A stretch of DNA of 64,000 nt from Thermaceae bacterium (GCA_026985615.1 JALSQD010000074.1:1-64000), one strand, 5' to 3'; positions 19,036 to 27,586 are shown, numbered from the stretch's first letter. Program-made: numbers and translations. Notes: generated from the sequence alone by a model not told the origin.

Positions 19036-20592
19036 TCATTCGCCGGGGGCGCGCCACATGTGCTGGGTCACGCCGCGGTCGGCGAGTTCGAGCTGGGCAG
19101 GATAGGCTGCCTGCCAGCGCGCGTAGGCTTCATCGTAAACGTCTTTGTACGCGGGGTTGGGTTCCATCTCGCGCTCCCAGCGGACCAGGGCCTCGGCGGC
19201 CTCCTGAAGGCTCGGATAGAGCCCCACGCCCACGCCCGCGGCGATCGCGGCCCCCAGGGAGGTCGCCTCCTTGACCACCGGGATCTTCAGGGGGATCTGC
19301 AGCACGTCGGCCACGATCTGCGGCCACAGCCGCCCCTTCGCGGCGCCGCCGGCGAAGACGGCCGCGTCCAGCGGTGCGCCGGTGAGCTCGGCGATGCGCT
19401 CCAGGTTGGCGCGGGTCACGATCGCGGCGTTTTCCTGCAGCGCCCGGAAGAAGGTGCCCCGATGCGCCCGCTCGGGGTCGAGCGGGAAGTTGAGGAACGA
19501 GGGCGCCGCGTGCCGCCAGTGGCTGTAGTCCATGGCGTCGGAGAGGATCGGAATCATGCCGTGCGAGCCCGGCGGGACGGTGGCCGCCAGCTCCTCGAGC
19601 AGCTCGTAGGCGTCGCGCCCCTCGCTTTCGGCCCGGGCCTTGAGGTCGGGCGCGAAGGCGTCGCGGAACCAGCGCGCGGCGATGCCGGGGAAGAAGACGA
19701 TGGCCTCGGCCTGCCACTGCGCGCGGTCGGCGGCGAAGTTGAGGCGCATCCGCCCGGTCTCGTCGGTCAGCGGCCCGTCCAGGTTGACCTCCTGTTGCCA
19801 GAAGGAGCCGCCCAAGATGGCGCCCTCACCGGCGCGGGCCACGCCCAGCCCCACGGTGCCGAGCTGCGCGTCGCCGCCGCCCATGACGATGGGCGTGCCA
19901 GCGCGCAGGCCCGTCTGCTCGCTCACGGCCCGGGAGACCTCGCCGATGACCGTACCTACCTCGTAGACGGGGGTCTCCATGAAGTCGGGCTTGATGCCCA
20001 GCCGGCGGAAGAGCTCGGGGTCCCAGCGGCGGGTCTCGAGGTGGAAGAGGCCGGTGGTGCCGCCGTTCGTGGGGTCGAGGGCGATCTCGGCGCCGAGCCG
20101 GATCGCGATCCAGTCGCTGAGCATGGCCATGCGCGTCGCCCGGGCGTAGAGTTCGGGCTCGTGGCGCTTGAGCCAGAGCAGGCGCGGGGCCGCGCCCAGG
20201 GCGAAGGTCTGCCCGGAGCGCAGGTAGGTCCAGCGCTCCAGCTCCGGGTCGCGGGCGCGCAGCTCGCGCACCTGCTCGACGGCGCGCGCGTCCACGTTGG
20301 CGCAGGCCCACAGCTCCTCGCCGTTCTCGTCGTAGAGCGCGATGCCCTCGCGCATGCTGGTGGTGCTGATGGCAGCTACGTCGGCATCGGGCACCTGGGC
20401 CAGCACCTCCTGGATGGCGCTGGTGAGCATGGCCCAGTTTCGGTCGCGCTCGAAGGTCATCGAGCCGGGGTGGCCGGGTTCCTCGCGGTGGGTCCACTCG
20501 CGCGAGGCCGCTGCGAGCTGACGCCCCTCCTCGTCGAAGAGGACCGCGCGGCCGCTGCCGGTTCCGGCGTCAAGGGCTAGCAAATGGCGCAT
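19036..20592 (-). CDS. lsrK: Autoinducer-2 kinase LsrK
   Basis: Phosphorylates imported AI-2 (DPD), trapping it and generating the LsrR inducer. FGGY sugar-kinase fold, 518 aa. N-terminal ALDAGTGSGRAVLFD, then ISTTSMREGIALYDENGEELWACANVDARA, GGGDAQLGTVGLGV, FAGGAAKGRLWPQI and the end QHMWRAPG are all near-identical in pattern to E. coli LsrK, far closer than to xylulose or glycerol kinases. ATG at 20592 with GGAGG; an in-frame extension has no similarity. A hairpin separates it from lsrB. Confidence 0.95.
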   Translation of the reverse strand: MRHLLALDAGTGSGRAVLFDEEGRQLAAASREWTHREEPGHPGSMTFERDRNWAMLTSAIQEVLAQVPDADVAAISTTSMREGIALYDENGEELWACANVDARAVEQVRELRARDPELERWTYLRSGQTFALGAAPRLLWLKRHEPELYARATRMAMLSDWIAIRLGAEIALDPTNGGTTGLFHLETRRWDPELFRRLGIKPDFMETPVYEVGTVIGEVSRAVSEQTGLRAGTPIVMGGGDAQLGTVGLGVARAGEGAILGGSFWQQEVNLDGPLTDETGRMRLNFAADRAQWQAEAIVFFPGIAARWFRDAFAPDLKARAESEGRDAYELLEELAATVPPGSHGMIPILSDAMDYSHWRHAAPSFLNFPLDPERAHRGTFFRALQENAAIVTRANLERIAELTGAPLDAAVFAGGAAKGRLWPQIVADVLQIPLKIPVVKEATSLGAAIAAGVGVGLYPSLQEAAEALVRWEREMEPNPAYKDVYDEAYARWQAAYPAQLELADRGVTQHMWRAPGE

Positions 20593-20608
20593 GCCGCCTC
20601 CACGAAAG

Positions 20609-20638
20609 GTACCCGGCCGCCTGTGGGCGGCCGGGTAC
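20609..20638 (-). terminator. Intercistronic hairpin lsrB-lsrK
   Basis: Perfect 13-bp stem GTACCCGGCCGCC/GGCGGCCGGGTAC with loop TGTG. On the minus strand it is followed only by CTTTCG, so it is probably a partial terminator or an mRNA 3'-end stabiliser for lsrB rather than a full stop. Confidence 0.8.
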
Positions 20639-20645
20639 AAGGGGT

Positions 20646-21677
20646 CTAGAAGTCGTAGTCGTCGATGTTGTCGATGGTGAAGACCACGCGCTCAGGCAGC
20701 AGGATGATGCCATTGTTGACCTCACCCTGGTAGTCGTAACCCTGCACCGAGTTGGGGTAGACCTTGACGTGGCCCACGCCGGGCACGTCGAACTCGTCGC
20801 CCACGTGGAGCTGCTTGCCCTGGACCAGCATGTTGGCCACGTAGATGGTCAGCTTGCCCTGCTTGACGACGTCCCAAAGGCCGAAGGCCTTCACGGTGCC
20901 GCGCTTGACGTAGGGGCGCATGACGTTTGGGGTCGAGAAGCCGGTGATGATGACCTTGCCGGCGATGCCGAGGTTCTCGGCGGCCTGGGCGGTGCCGGGC
21001 AGCGCGTTGGCGTCGGGGCAGATCACCGCGTCGAGGTCGGGGTGCGCCTGGAAGAGGGCGGTGGGCACCTGGACGGCCTTCTGGGCGTCCTCATGGCTGA
21101 AGACGGTGTCCACGATCTCCCAGTTCGGGTAGTCCTTGGCGATCTTGGCCTTGGCGACGTTCACCCACTGGTTCTGGTCGGTGACGGTGGGGCTGGAGTA
21201 GTGGAAGGCGATCTTCTTGGTGCCGCTGTGGGGGTCGTTCATCTGGTCGGCGGCCATCTGAACCAGAAGCTCGCCGAGCTGCTGGGCGGTACCCTGGCTG
21301 ATGTAGAAGGTGCGGTAGCGCGGGTTGACGTCGGAGTCCCAGGTAAGGATGATGACGCCCTTTTTCATTGCGCGCTTGAGGGCCTGGTTGAGGCCGTCGG
21401 GCGAGAGCGCCGAGATGGCGATGGCGTCATAACCCTGGTTCACGAAGTTGTTGATGTACTCGATCTGCCCGGAGACGCTGGCGGCGCTGGGGCCGTCGTA
21501 CTTGACGTAGATGCCCAGTTCCTGCCCCATCTCCACGGCCCCCTTGCCGCCCGATTCGAAGAAGCCCACACCAGTCAGTTTGGGGATAAACGCAATCTTA
21601 ACGTCCTTGGCCACGGCCAGGCCGGCCAACGCGGCTACGATCAGCGCCGCAACCATCAGATAGCTAAATTTCTTCAT
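20646..21677 (-). CDS. lsrB: AI-2 binding protein LsrB
   Basis: Periplasmic receptor of the AI-2 importer. 343 aa with signal peptide MKKFSYLMVAALIVAALAG. Pattern KIAFIPKLTGVGFF, NNFVNQGYDAI, SSPTVTDQNQW, STPNVMRPYVKRGTVKAFG and NSVQGYDYQ follows E. coli LsrB closely. The AI-2 contact residues known in LsrB (Lys35, Asp116, Asp166, Gln167, Pro220, Ala222) are all present, here at about Lys33, Asp114, Asp167, Gln168, Pro221 and Ala223. ATG at 21677 is chosen because AAGGAGG is 8 nt upstream; a GTG two codons earlier is too close to it. Confidence 0.95.
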   Translation of the reverse strand: MKKFSYLMVAALIVAALAGLAVAKDVKIAFIPKLTGVGFFESGGKGAVEMGQELGIYVKYDGPSAASVSGQIEYINNFVNQGYDAIAISALSPDGLNQALKRAMKKGVIILTWDSDVNPRYRTFYISQGTAQQLGELLVQMAADQMNDPHSGTKKIAFHYSSPTVTDQNQWVNVAKAKIAKDYPNWEIVDTVFSHEDAQKAVQVPTALFQAHPDLDAVICPDANALPGTAQAAENLGIAGKVIITGFSTPNVMRPYVKRGTVKAFGLWDVVKQGKLTIYVANMLVQGKQLHVGDEFDVPGVGHVKVYPNSVQGYDYQGEVNNGIILLPERVVFTIDNIDDYDF

Positions 21678-21736
21678 TGCCACAACCTCCTTCGAGAATG
21701 CCTAGGTCCGAAGTCCTCCCGTTTTCGTGCCGGTTC

Positions 21737-22777
21737 TCACCCCCTTTCCTTCTGCGAGAGCGCCTTGCGGTTCAGGCGGTACTCCCCGTAGACGTGCATG
21801 AGTTGCTTGACGGCCATGGCCGAGATAAGCAGCGCACCGATGACGACCTGAATGAGGTCGTTGGTTACGCCGATGGCCAGCAGCCCCTGACGCAGGAAGC
21901 CCAGCAGCATTCCGGCCAGGAGCGTGCCCAGGATGGTGCCGCTGCCGCCGAGGATGTCGGCCCCGCCCAGCACCACCGCGGTGATGATGGGCAGCAGGGC
22001 GTCGCCCCCCAGGTCGGCACGGGCCGAGGTGAAGTAGGAGGTGAGCATTACGCCCGCGAGTGCGGCCCCGAAGCCGCTGAGGACGTAGGCCCAGACGAGC
22101 ACCTTTTGGATGGGCACGCCGCTGTAGGCGGCGGCCTTAGGGTTGACGCCGATGAGGTAGAGGTAGCGGCCGAAGCGGGTCTTGTGCAGGAGCAGCGAGA
22201 GCGCGGCGGCGAAGAGCAGCACCAGGATGAAGGGGTAGGGCACGATGCCCACGGTGCCCTCGGTCAGGGCGATGAAGGAATCGGGCAGGCCGGTGATGCC
22301 CTCGTACTGATAGGCGGCGAGGCCGGCTGAGCCGTAGGCCTTGAAGCCGAGGAAGTCGAGCAGGGCGGGCATACCCTGGGCGATGCCGGCGTACATGAAG
22401 AGCGTGCCCAGGGTGATGACGAGCGGGTTGACGTCGGTCTTGGCGACGAAGAAGCCGTTGAAGGCGCCGGCGAGGATGCCGACGAGCAACGCGATGGCCA
22501 GGGCCACGAAGATGTTGACGCCGGCCACCCAGATGAGGCCCAGGGTGATCGAGGCCAGCCCCATGATCGAGACGCCCGAGATGTCGATGCCCGCGGTGAT
22601 GATGACCAGGGTGAGCGGAAGGGCGGCGAAGAGGATGTGCGAGAAGTCGAGCGTCGAGTAGAGCAGGTTCTCGAGGTTGAAGAAGACGGGGTTGATCCAG
22701 CCCAGCACGAGGATTTCCAGCACCAGCAGCACCGCCAGTGCGAACTCCCAGGTGCGGAAGATGCGGGTCCACTTCAC
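21737..22777 (-). CDS. lsrD: AI-2 ABC transporter permease LsrD
   Basis: 346 aa, about ten hydrophobic segments of the BPD_transp_2 family. The central ALPLTLVIITAGIDISGVSIMG is the EAA-like region; NPLVITLGTLFMYAG, LHKTRFGRYLYLIGVNPKAA and ITAVVLGGADILGGSG are family signatures matching LsrD. The N-terminus WEFALAVLLVLEILVLG also follows E. coli LsrD. ATG overlaps the lsrC stop by 4 nt. Confidence 0.93.
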   Translation of the reverse strand: MKWTRIFRTWEFALAVLLVLEILVLGWINPVFFNLENLLYSTLDFSHILFAALPLTLVIITAGIDISGVSIMGLASITLGLIWVAGVNIFVALAIALLVGILAGAFNGFFVAKTDVNPLVITLGTLFMYAGIAQGMPALLDFLGFKAYGSAGLAAYQYEGITGLPDSFIALTEGTVGIVPYPFILVLLFAAALSLLLHKTRFGRYLYLIGVNPKAAAYSGVPIQKVLVWAYVLSGFGAALAGVMLTSYFTSARADLGGDALLPIITAVVLGGADILGGSGTILGTLLAGMLLGFLRQGLLAIGVTNDLIQVVIGALLISAMAVKQLMHVYGEYRLNRKALSQKERG

Positions 22778-23760
22778 GATGCACCTCCACCGACGTCACC
22801 ACGGATGCGCGCCTGACGCCGCTGCGACTCGAGCGTGCTGCGGACGCGGTAGTCCACGTAGACGACCGCGAGCAGGATGACGCCCGCGAAGGCGTTGTCC
22901 CAGATGCCCGGCACGCCCAGGAAGATGAGCATGCTGTGCACGGCGGTGAGGAAGAGCGCCCCCACGGCCGCCCCCAGGGGGGTGCCCACGCCGCCGGTGA
23001 GGCTCACTCCGCCCAGGACGTTTGCGGCGATGGCCTTGAGCTCGAAGCCGTCGGCGGCGTTCATCGAGACGAAGCCGATCTGCGAGGTGAAGACGATCGC
23101 GGCCATCGCCGCAAAGACGCCAGCGAGGGTGTAGGCCATGAACTGCGTCGGTCGCACCGGCAAGCCCAGGAGGTAGGCGCCTTCTTCGTTGTCGCCGACC
23201 GCGTAGAAGTACCTTGCCGGGCGGGCCCTGAGCGTCCAGTAGGCGGTGGTCGCGATCACCAACGCGGTCAGCCACACGAAGAAGGGAACACCCGCAAAAC
23301 TCCAGAGGTTGGGTTCCTTGATGCTTTGGGGAAGGTTCTCGATCCAGCTGCCCCCGGTGATGATGCGCATCAGGCCGCGGTAGATTCCGAGGGTGCCGAG
23401 CGTCATGATGATGGGCGGAACGCGCAGCATGGTGACGCCGAAGGCGTTGAGCATGCCCGCGAGCGTGCCGGTGGCCAGCGCGGCCACGATGGCCCAGCCC
23501 ACCGGCCAGCCCAGGTTGAGCGTGGTGCCCAGGACCACCGCCGCCAGCCCGGCGGTGGCGCCCACGGAGACGTCGATGCCGCGGGTGAGGATGACGAACA
23601 TCTCGCCCAGGGAGATGAGGACGAGGGTGAGGCTGGCGTTGAAGATCTCGACGATCGAGTCGAACTTGAAGAAGTTGGGGTTGAACAGGCCGGTGATGAC
23701 GATGAGCAGGAGCAAGAGCCCGGTGACCAGGGCTTCGCGGCTGCTGAGCAAGCGTTTCAC
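22774..23760 (-). CDS. lsrC: AI-2 ABC transporter permease LsrC
   Basis: 328 aa polytopic permease pairing with LsrD. LVLISLGEMFVILTRGIDVSVGA, IIMTLGTLGIYRGLMRIITGG and AIAANVLGGVSLTGG are typical BPD_transp_2 motifs. Starts with ATG overlapping the lsrA stop by 4 nt (ATGA), and ends overlapping lsrD, so lsrA-C-D are tightly coupled in the same order as in E. coli. Confidence 0.93.
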   Translation of the reverse strand: MKRLLSSREALVTGLLLLLIVITGLFNPNFFKFDSIVEIFNASLTLVLISLGEMFVILTRGIDVSVGATAGLAAVVLGTTLNLGWPVGWAIVAALATGTLAGMLNAFGVTMLRVPPIIMTLGTLGIYRGLMRIITGGSWIENLPQSIKEPNLWSFAGVPFFVWLTALVIATTAYWTLRARPARYFYAVGDNEEGAYLLGLPVRPTQFMAYTLAGVFAAMAAIVFTSQIGFVSMNAADGFELKAIAANVLGGVSLTGGVGTPLGAAVGALFLTAVHSMLIFLGVPGIWDNAFAGVILLAVVYVDYRVRSTLESQRRQARIRGDVGGGAS

Positions 23761-25412
23761 GAGGCCACCTCCTCGCCCTGGGGTATGCCGAAGGACGCGT
23801 CGGTGACGCGCTCGAGCGTGATCGCGTCGCCGGCGAGCTCCTCGGTGATGCGGCCGCGGTACATCACGAGCACGCGGTCGCTGAGGTCCACGATCTCCTC
23901 GAGCTCCGAGGAGATGAGCAGCACGGCGACGCCCTCGGCGGTGAGCTGGCGGATGAGGCGGTAGACGTCCTGGCGCGCCGAGGCGTCGATGCCGCGGGTG
24001 GGTTCGTCGAGCAGCACCACCCGGGGCTCGCCCGCTAGCGCCTTGGCGAGGACCACCTTTTGCTGGTTGCCGCCGGAGAGCGTGCCGGCGATCTGGTTCA
24101 GGTCGTTCAACTTGATGTTGAGCGAGCGCACGAAGCGCTCGCCGATGGCGCGTTCCTCACCCGTGGCCAGGAAGAGGCGCCCGAGCCGGTCGAGGATGCT
24201 GGCGCTCATGGTGTAGAGGCTGGGCAGGTCGAGGAAGATGCCGTGGGCGTGGCGGTCTTCGGGCACGTAGACCAGGCCGTGGCGCTGGCAGACCGCGGGT
24301 GAGCGGCGCGCGAGCGGCAGGCCGTTTACCCGCACCTCGCCGCGGGCATGAGGGTCGATCCCCACGATGGCCTCGCACACCTCGGTGCGGCCCGAGCCCA
24401 CTAGGCCGGCGAGGCCGAGCACCTCGCCCGCGTGCAGGGTGAAACTGACGCCCGAGAAGGCCTCGCTGCTGAGGCCCTTCACCTCGAGCACCGCCGGTCC
24501 CTGCGCTGTGCCGCGCGCTTCGCGGGCGGCGGTTTCTTGCTCGCGCTCCACCACTTCGGGCAGCATCGCACGCACCAGGTCGTGCGGCGTGAGGGCGGAG
24601 GAGCGGTCGCTGAGGACGACCACACCGTCGCGCAGCACGCTGATGCGGTCGGCGATCTCCATTACCTCGCCCAGGCGGTGCGAGATGAAGATGAGGCCGA
24701 TGCCTTGGGCCGCGAGCCTGCGCATGCGGTCGAAGAGGTGTTCGGTCTCGCGAAAGGTGAGCGCCGAGGTGGGCTCGTCGAAGATGAGCACCTGGGCGTT
24801 GCGCAAAAGCCCGCGCACGATCTCAAGCAGCTGTTGCTGGGCGATACTGAGGAAAGCGGCTTTTTCGCTCAGGTCCACCTGGAAGCCCAGGCCTTCGAGC
24901 AGGGGCTCCACCCGCGCGCGCAGCTCGGCCGGGCTCAGTTTCAGGCCCACCCCCAGGTTCTCGAGCACCGAGAGGTGAGGGAAGACGTGGGGTTCCTGGG
25001 GCACCATGTAGACGCCGCGATCGTGGGCGGCCTTGGGCGAGTCGAAGCGCACCGCCTCGCCACGCAGCCGCATTGTGCCGGCGTCGAGCGCGTGGGCCCC
25101 CGAGATGATCTTCATGGTGGTCGACTTCCCCGAGCCGTTGCCGCCGAGGAGGGCGTGGATCTCGCCCTCGTGCAGGGTGAAGTCGATCCCCCGCAGCACG
25201 GGCACGCCCGCGAAGACCTTCCAAACGTTTTCGAGCTTGAGCAGCGGGGTGCCGTCTCCATGCTCGAGCCCGTTCGGCGCCGTGCGCCCGTCTGGCGGGT
25301 GTTCAGAGGCCGCGTCGCCCGGCGCGCCGGGCTCGGCCATCTTCCATACGCGCGGTAAGCGGAGCGCGCCTCCGCTCGGAGGTTTGAATACGACGTTTAC
25401 CGCATCTATCAC
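23757..25412 (-). CDS. lsrA: AI-2 ABC transporter ATPase LsrA
   Basis: 551 aa with two fused ABC domains. First: Walker A LGGNGSGKSTTM, signature SIAQQQLLEIVRGL, Walker B VLIFDEPTSALT. Second: degenerate Walker A GLVGSGRTE, signature LSGGNQQKV, Walker B VVLLDEPTRGID, as usual in sugar-type importers. About 55 extra Pro/Gly-rich N-terminal residues precede the first domain compared with E. coli LsrA; the GTG start at 25412 is supported by AAGGAGG 5 nt upstream. First gene of the operon. Confidence 0.92.
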   Translation of the reverse strand: MIDAVNVVFKPPSGGALRLPRVWKMAEPGAPGDAASEHPPDGRTAPNGLEHGDGTPLLKLENVWKVFAGVPVLRGIDFTLHEGEIHALLGGNGSGKSTTMKIISGAHALDAGTMRLRGEAVRFDSPKAAHDRGVYMVPQEPHVFPHLSVLENLGVGLKLSPAELRARVEPLLEGLGFQVDLSEKAAFLSIAQQQLLEIVRGLLRNAQVLIFDEPTSALTFRETEHLFDRMRRLAAQGIGLIFISHRLGEVMEIADRISVLRDGVVVLSDRSSALTPHDLVRAMLPEVVEREQETAAREARGTAQGPAVLEVKGLSSEAFSGVSFTLHAGEVLGLAGLVGSGRTEVCEAIVGIDPHARGEVRVNGLPLARRSPAVCQRHGLVYVPEDRHAHGIFLDLPSLYTMSASILDRLGRLFLATGEERAIGERFVRSLNIKLNDLNQIAGTLSGGNQQKVVLAKALAGEPRVVLLDEPTRGIDASARQDVYRLIRQLTAEGVAVLLISSELEEIVDLSDRVLVMYRGRITEELAGDAITLERVTDASFGIPQGEEVAS

Positions 25413-25439
25413 GAGGGCCTCCTTGGCTGCGCTGCAAAA

Positions 25440-25471
25440 TCACATATGTCAGCGCTTTGTAACTTATGTGA
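25440..25471. promoter_or_regulatory. Candidate LsrR operator
   Basis: Imperfect inverted repeat TCACATATGT (25440-25449) and ACTTATGTGA (25462-25471), 9 of 10 positions matching, 12-nt spacer. It lies just downstream of the lsrA -10, over the expected start of transcription, where a repressor would block initiation. Confidence 0.65.
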
Positions 25472-25473
25472 AC

Positions 25474-25503
25474 ATCCTAGGGCCTGCCCCTTTCCGTTGT
25501 CAA
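25474..25503 (-). promoter_or_regulatory. lsrA operon promoter
   Basis: Consensus -35 TTGACA (25503-25498), 18-bp spacer, -10 TAGGAT (25479-25474). The best-matching promoter in the window. Confidence 0.8.
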
Positions 25504-25527
25504 GGACGATGGTTATGCAAAAAACTC

Positions 25528-25542
25528 TGCGAATTCTTCGCA
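25528..25542. promoter_or_regulatory. Second palindrome in the lsrA-lsrR gap
   Basis: Perfect TGCGAA-TTC-TTCGCA, 15 bp, between the two divergent promoters. Possibly a second regulator site; sequence differs from the 25440-25471 repeat. Confidence 0.45.
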
Positions 25543-25579
25543 ATTGTGCGTTCGGGCTGGCGCCGCACGATCGTTAGGC

Positions 25580-25585
25580 TATAAT
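25580..25585 (+). promoter_or_regulatory. Leaderless promoter of lsrR
   Basis: TATAAT exactly 7 nt before the GTG start at 25593; no Shine-Dalgarno. Confidence 0.7.
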
Positions 25586-25592
25586 CACAGAT

Positions 25593-26594
25593 GTGCAGAC
25601 CGACCGCGCGGTTTCCCTGACCACCAGCGAGCGAAAGCGCAGAAACGACGACGAGCGTCTGGCCTACCTCGCGCGGGTGGCCGCGATGTACTTCGAGGAG
25701 TCGCGCACCCAGCAGGAGATTGCCCAGGCGTTGGGGATCTCACGCTCGGGCGTGTCGCGCCTGCTCACCGAGGCGCGCCAGCGTGGCGTGGTGGAGATCG
25801 TGATTCACCACCCGTTGCCACGCGCACGCGAGCTCGAGCACGCCCTCACCGCCCGATTCGGCCTCAAGGAGGCCCGCGTCCTAGCGGGCGGGGACGATGG
25901 TTACGAGGCGATGTTGCGCCGTCTGGGGCGGCTGGCGGCGCGCTACTTCGAAGACCGCGTCCACGACGGCATGACCATCGGCATCTCCTGGGGCGGCGCG
26001 CTCTACGAGATGATCCGTGAGATCCGGCCCCGCGACTACACCAACGTCGAGGTGGTCCAGCTCATCGGGGCTACCGGGGCGGAGGCCACGCCCACCAGCG
26101 GGCCCATCCTGGCGCAGCTTTTGGCCGAGCGGCTGCGCTGCCGCAGCTACCAGCTGCATGCGCCCCTGATCGTCGCCGACGAGACCGCGCGGCGCGCCTT
26201 ACTGGAGGAGCGGCACATCCGCGAGACGCTTGAGCGCGCCCGGCGCGCCGACCTTGCCCTCGTAGGCATCGGCACCACCCGTCAGGGCTACTACAGCCTG
26301 GTGCGCGCCGGTTACCTCTCCGAGGGCGACGCCACCCGCATCCGTCAGAGCGGGGCGGTGGGCGACGTTTGCGCCCAGCACTACGACTTCGACGGCCGCT
26401 GGCTCGACATCGAGCTCAACCGCCGCGTGATCGGTATCGACCACGAGTCCTTGCGCAACATCGACACGGTCATCGGGGTGGCCGGGGGTTCGGTTAAGGC
26501 CCAGGCCATCTACGGCGCGCTAAAGGGCGGCTACGTCAACGTGCTCATCACCGACGAGGGCGCGGCACGGCGCGTGCTGGCGCTCGGGCGCTAG
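25593..26594 (+). CDS. lsrR: LsrR-type transcriptional regulator (SorC/DeoR family)
   Basis: 333 aa. N-terminal helix-turn-helix RVAAMYFEESRTQQEIAQALGISRSGVSRLLTEARQRGVV split here as helix, turn and recognition helix; C-terminal SorC sugar-phosphate-binding domain (DGMTIGISWGGALYEMI, VVQLIGATGAEA, IGDHES-like IGIDHESLRNIDTVIGVAGG). In enterics LsrR represses lsr and is released by phospho-AI-2. Divergent from lsrA, with operator-like palindromes between. Its TAG overlaps the stop of the convergent OstA-like gene within CTAG. Confidence 0.9.
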   Translation: MQTDRAVSLTTSERKRRNDDERLAYLARVAAMYFEESRTQQEIAQALGISRSGVSRLLTEARQRGVVEIVIHHPLPRARELEHALTARFGLKEARVLAGGDDGYEAMLRRLGRLAARYFEDRVHDGMTIGISWGGALYEMIREIRPRDYTNVEVVQLIGATGAEATPTSGPILAQLLAERLRCRSYQLHAPLIVADETARRALLEERHIRETLERARRADLALVGIGTTRQGYYSLVRAGYLSEGDATRIRQSGAVGDVCAQHYDFDGRWLDIELNRRVIGIDHESLRNIDTVIGVAGGSVKAQAIYGALKGGYVNVLITDEGAARRVLALGR

Positions 26595-27586
26595 CGCGCG
26601 TCCTCGAAGGTCGCTTCCACCCCCTCAAGCACCACGAGCTCACCGCTGTCGAGGTGGTAGCGCACGGCCAGCCCCCGCACCTCGCCGTCCTTCCCCTTGC
26701 TCACCACCGGGTCACCGTACAGGTAGGCGTAGTCCTCGCGCTCGACGATGCGCGCGCTGGCGGCGGTCGTCACCCGCCCGTCCTGCTCCAGCCGCACCCC
26801 GCCCAGCAGGATCAGAGTTTCGTCGTCCACGTCATAGCGCAGCGTTTCGGCCCTGCCCTCGAGCGGTTTCTCGCCCGTGCGCTCGAGGCGCACCGGCCCG
26901 CTGAGCGTCGCCTCGCCCAGGTCGTTGTCGTAGTCCAGCTGCCGGCCCCAGGCGCGGCTCTTGCCCTGGGCGATCTCCACCGCATCGTCGCCGGGCTCGA
27001 AGCGGACCTCGAAGCGGTCCTCGTCGGCCAAGTAGCGCGCCTCGCCGTCGCCGAGCAAGATGCGTTCGTAGACGTCTTTGACGCGCTCCACGCTGGCGAG
27101 GCGACCGTAGGCGCGGGCGTCCTCGCCAAAGCGCACCAGCGTTCGGTAGGGGGCGGGGTCGTAGATGATGAAGCGGTGGAAAGGGTGTTCTCCCCGTGCT
27201 TCGCCTTCGTAGCGGCGCAGCGCCACCAGGTAGGCGCGCCCCGCGTCGTCGGTGCGGTCGCCGTTGTAGGTCGCCCATACGAGCGCGCCCACCTCCAGGC
27301 CCTCTTCGATCTGGCTGGCCGCGTCCCACCAGAAGGCCCGTCCCTCCACCTCGGCGGTGCGTTCCTCGACCTTCAAAGCGGTCAGCTCGCCGATGAGCAC
27401 GTCCAGATACTCGATCACGAAGACGTCGCTGACGTCGTCGGGGCTCGTCTTGATGGCGACGATGGACTTGCCCTCGCGCTCGAGCTCCACCTGGGGGCAG
27501 GTGGCGCAGTCCTCGCTCTCCTGCGTCGCCCAGCCAAGCGCGAGTGCGAGGGCGATGAAGAGGCCCAATGCGCCCCTACTCGTCAA
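26591..27586 (-). CDS. OstA/LptA-like envelope protein, third of three
   Basis: 331 aa. Signal-like N-terminus TSRGALGLFIALALALGWATQ, then a Cys pair (DCATCPQ) and a beta-rich body with OstA-type repeats at the C-terminus (LGEATLSGPVRLERTG, LRYDVDDETLILLGGVRLEQDGR, VRYHLDSGELVVLEGVEATF). OstA-N repeats build the periplasmic bridge of lipid transport. Start TTG at 27586 (GGAG 9 nt upstream) overlaps the previous stop; TTG at 27568 is an alternative. The family call rests on the repeat pattern. Confidence 0.7.
   Translation of the reverse strand: MTSRGALGLFIALALALGWATQESEDCATCPQVELEREGKSIVAIKTSPDDVSDVFVIEYLDVLIGELTALKVEERTAEVEGRAFWWDAASQIEEGLEVGALVWATYNGDRTDDAGRAYLVALRRYEGEARGEHPFHRFIIYDPAPYRTLVRFGEDARAYGRLASVERVKDVYERILLGDGEARYLADEDRFEVRFEPGDDAVEIAQGKSRAWGRQLDYDNDLGEATLSGPVRLERTGEKPLEGRAETLRYDVDDETLILLGGVRLEQDGRVTTAASARIVEREDYAYLYGDPVVSKGKDGEVRGLAVRYHLDSGELVVLEGVEATFEDAR

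Noticed and set aside
20646..21677. Ribose- or rhamnose-binding protein
   Set aside because: Sequence pattern and all six ligand residues match LsrB, and lsrK and lsrR accompany it.
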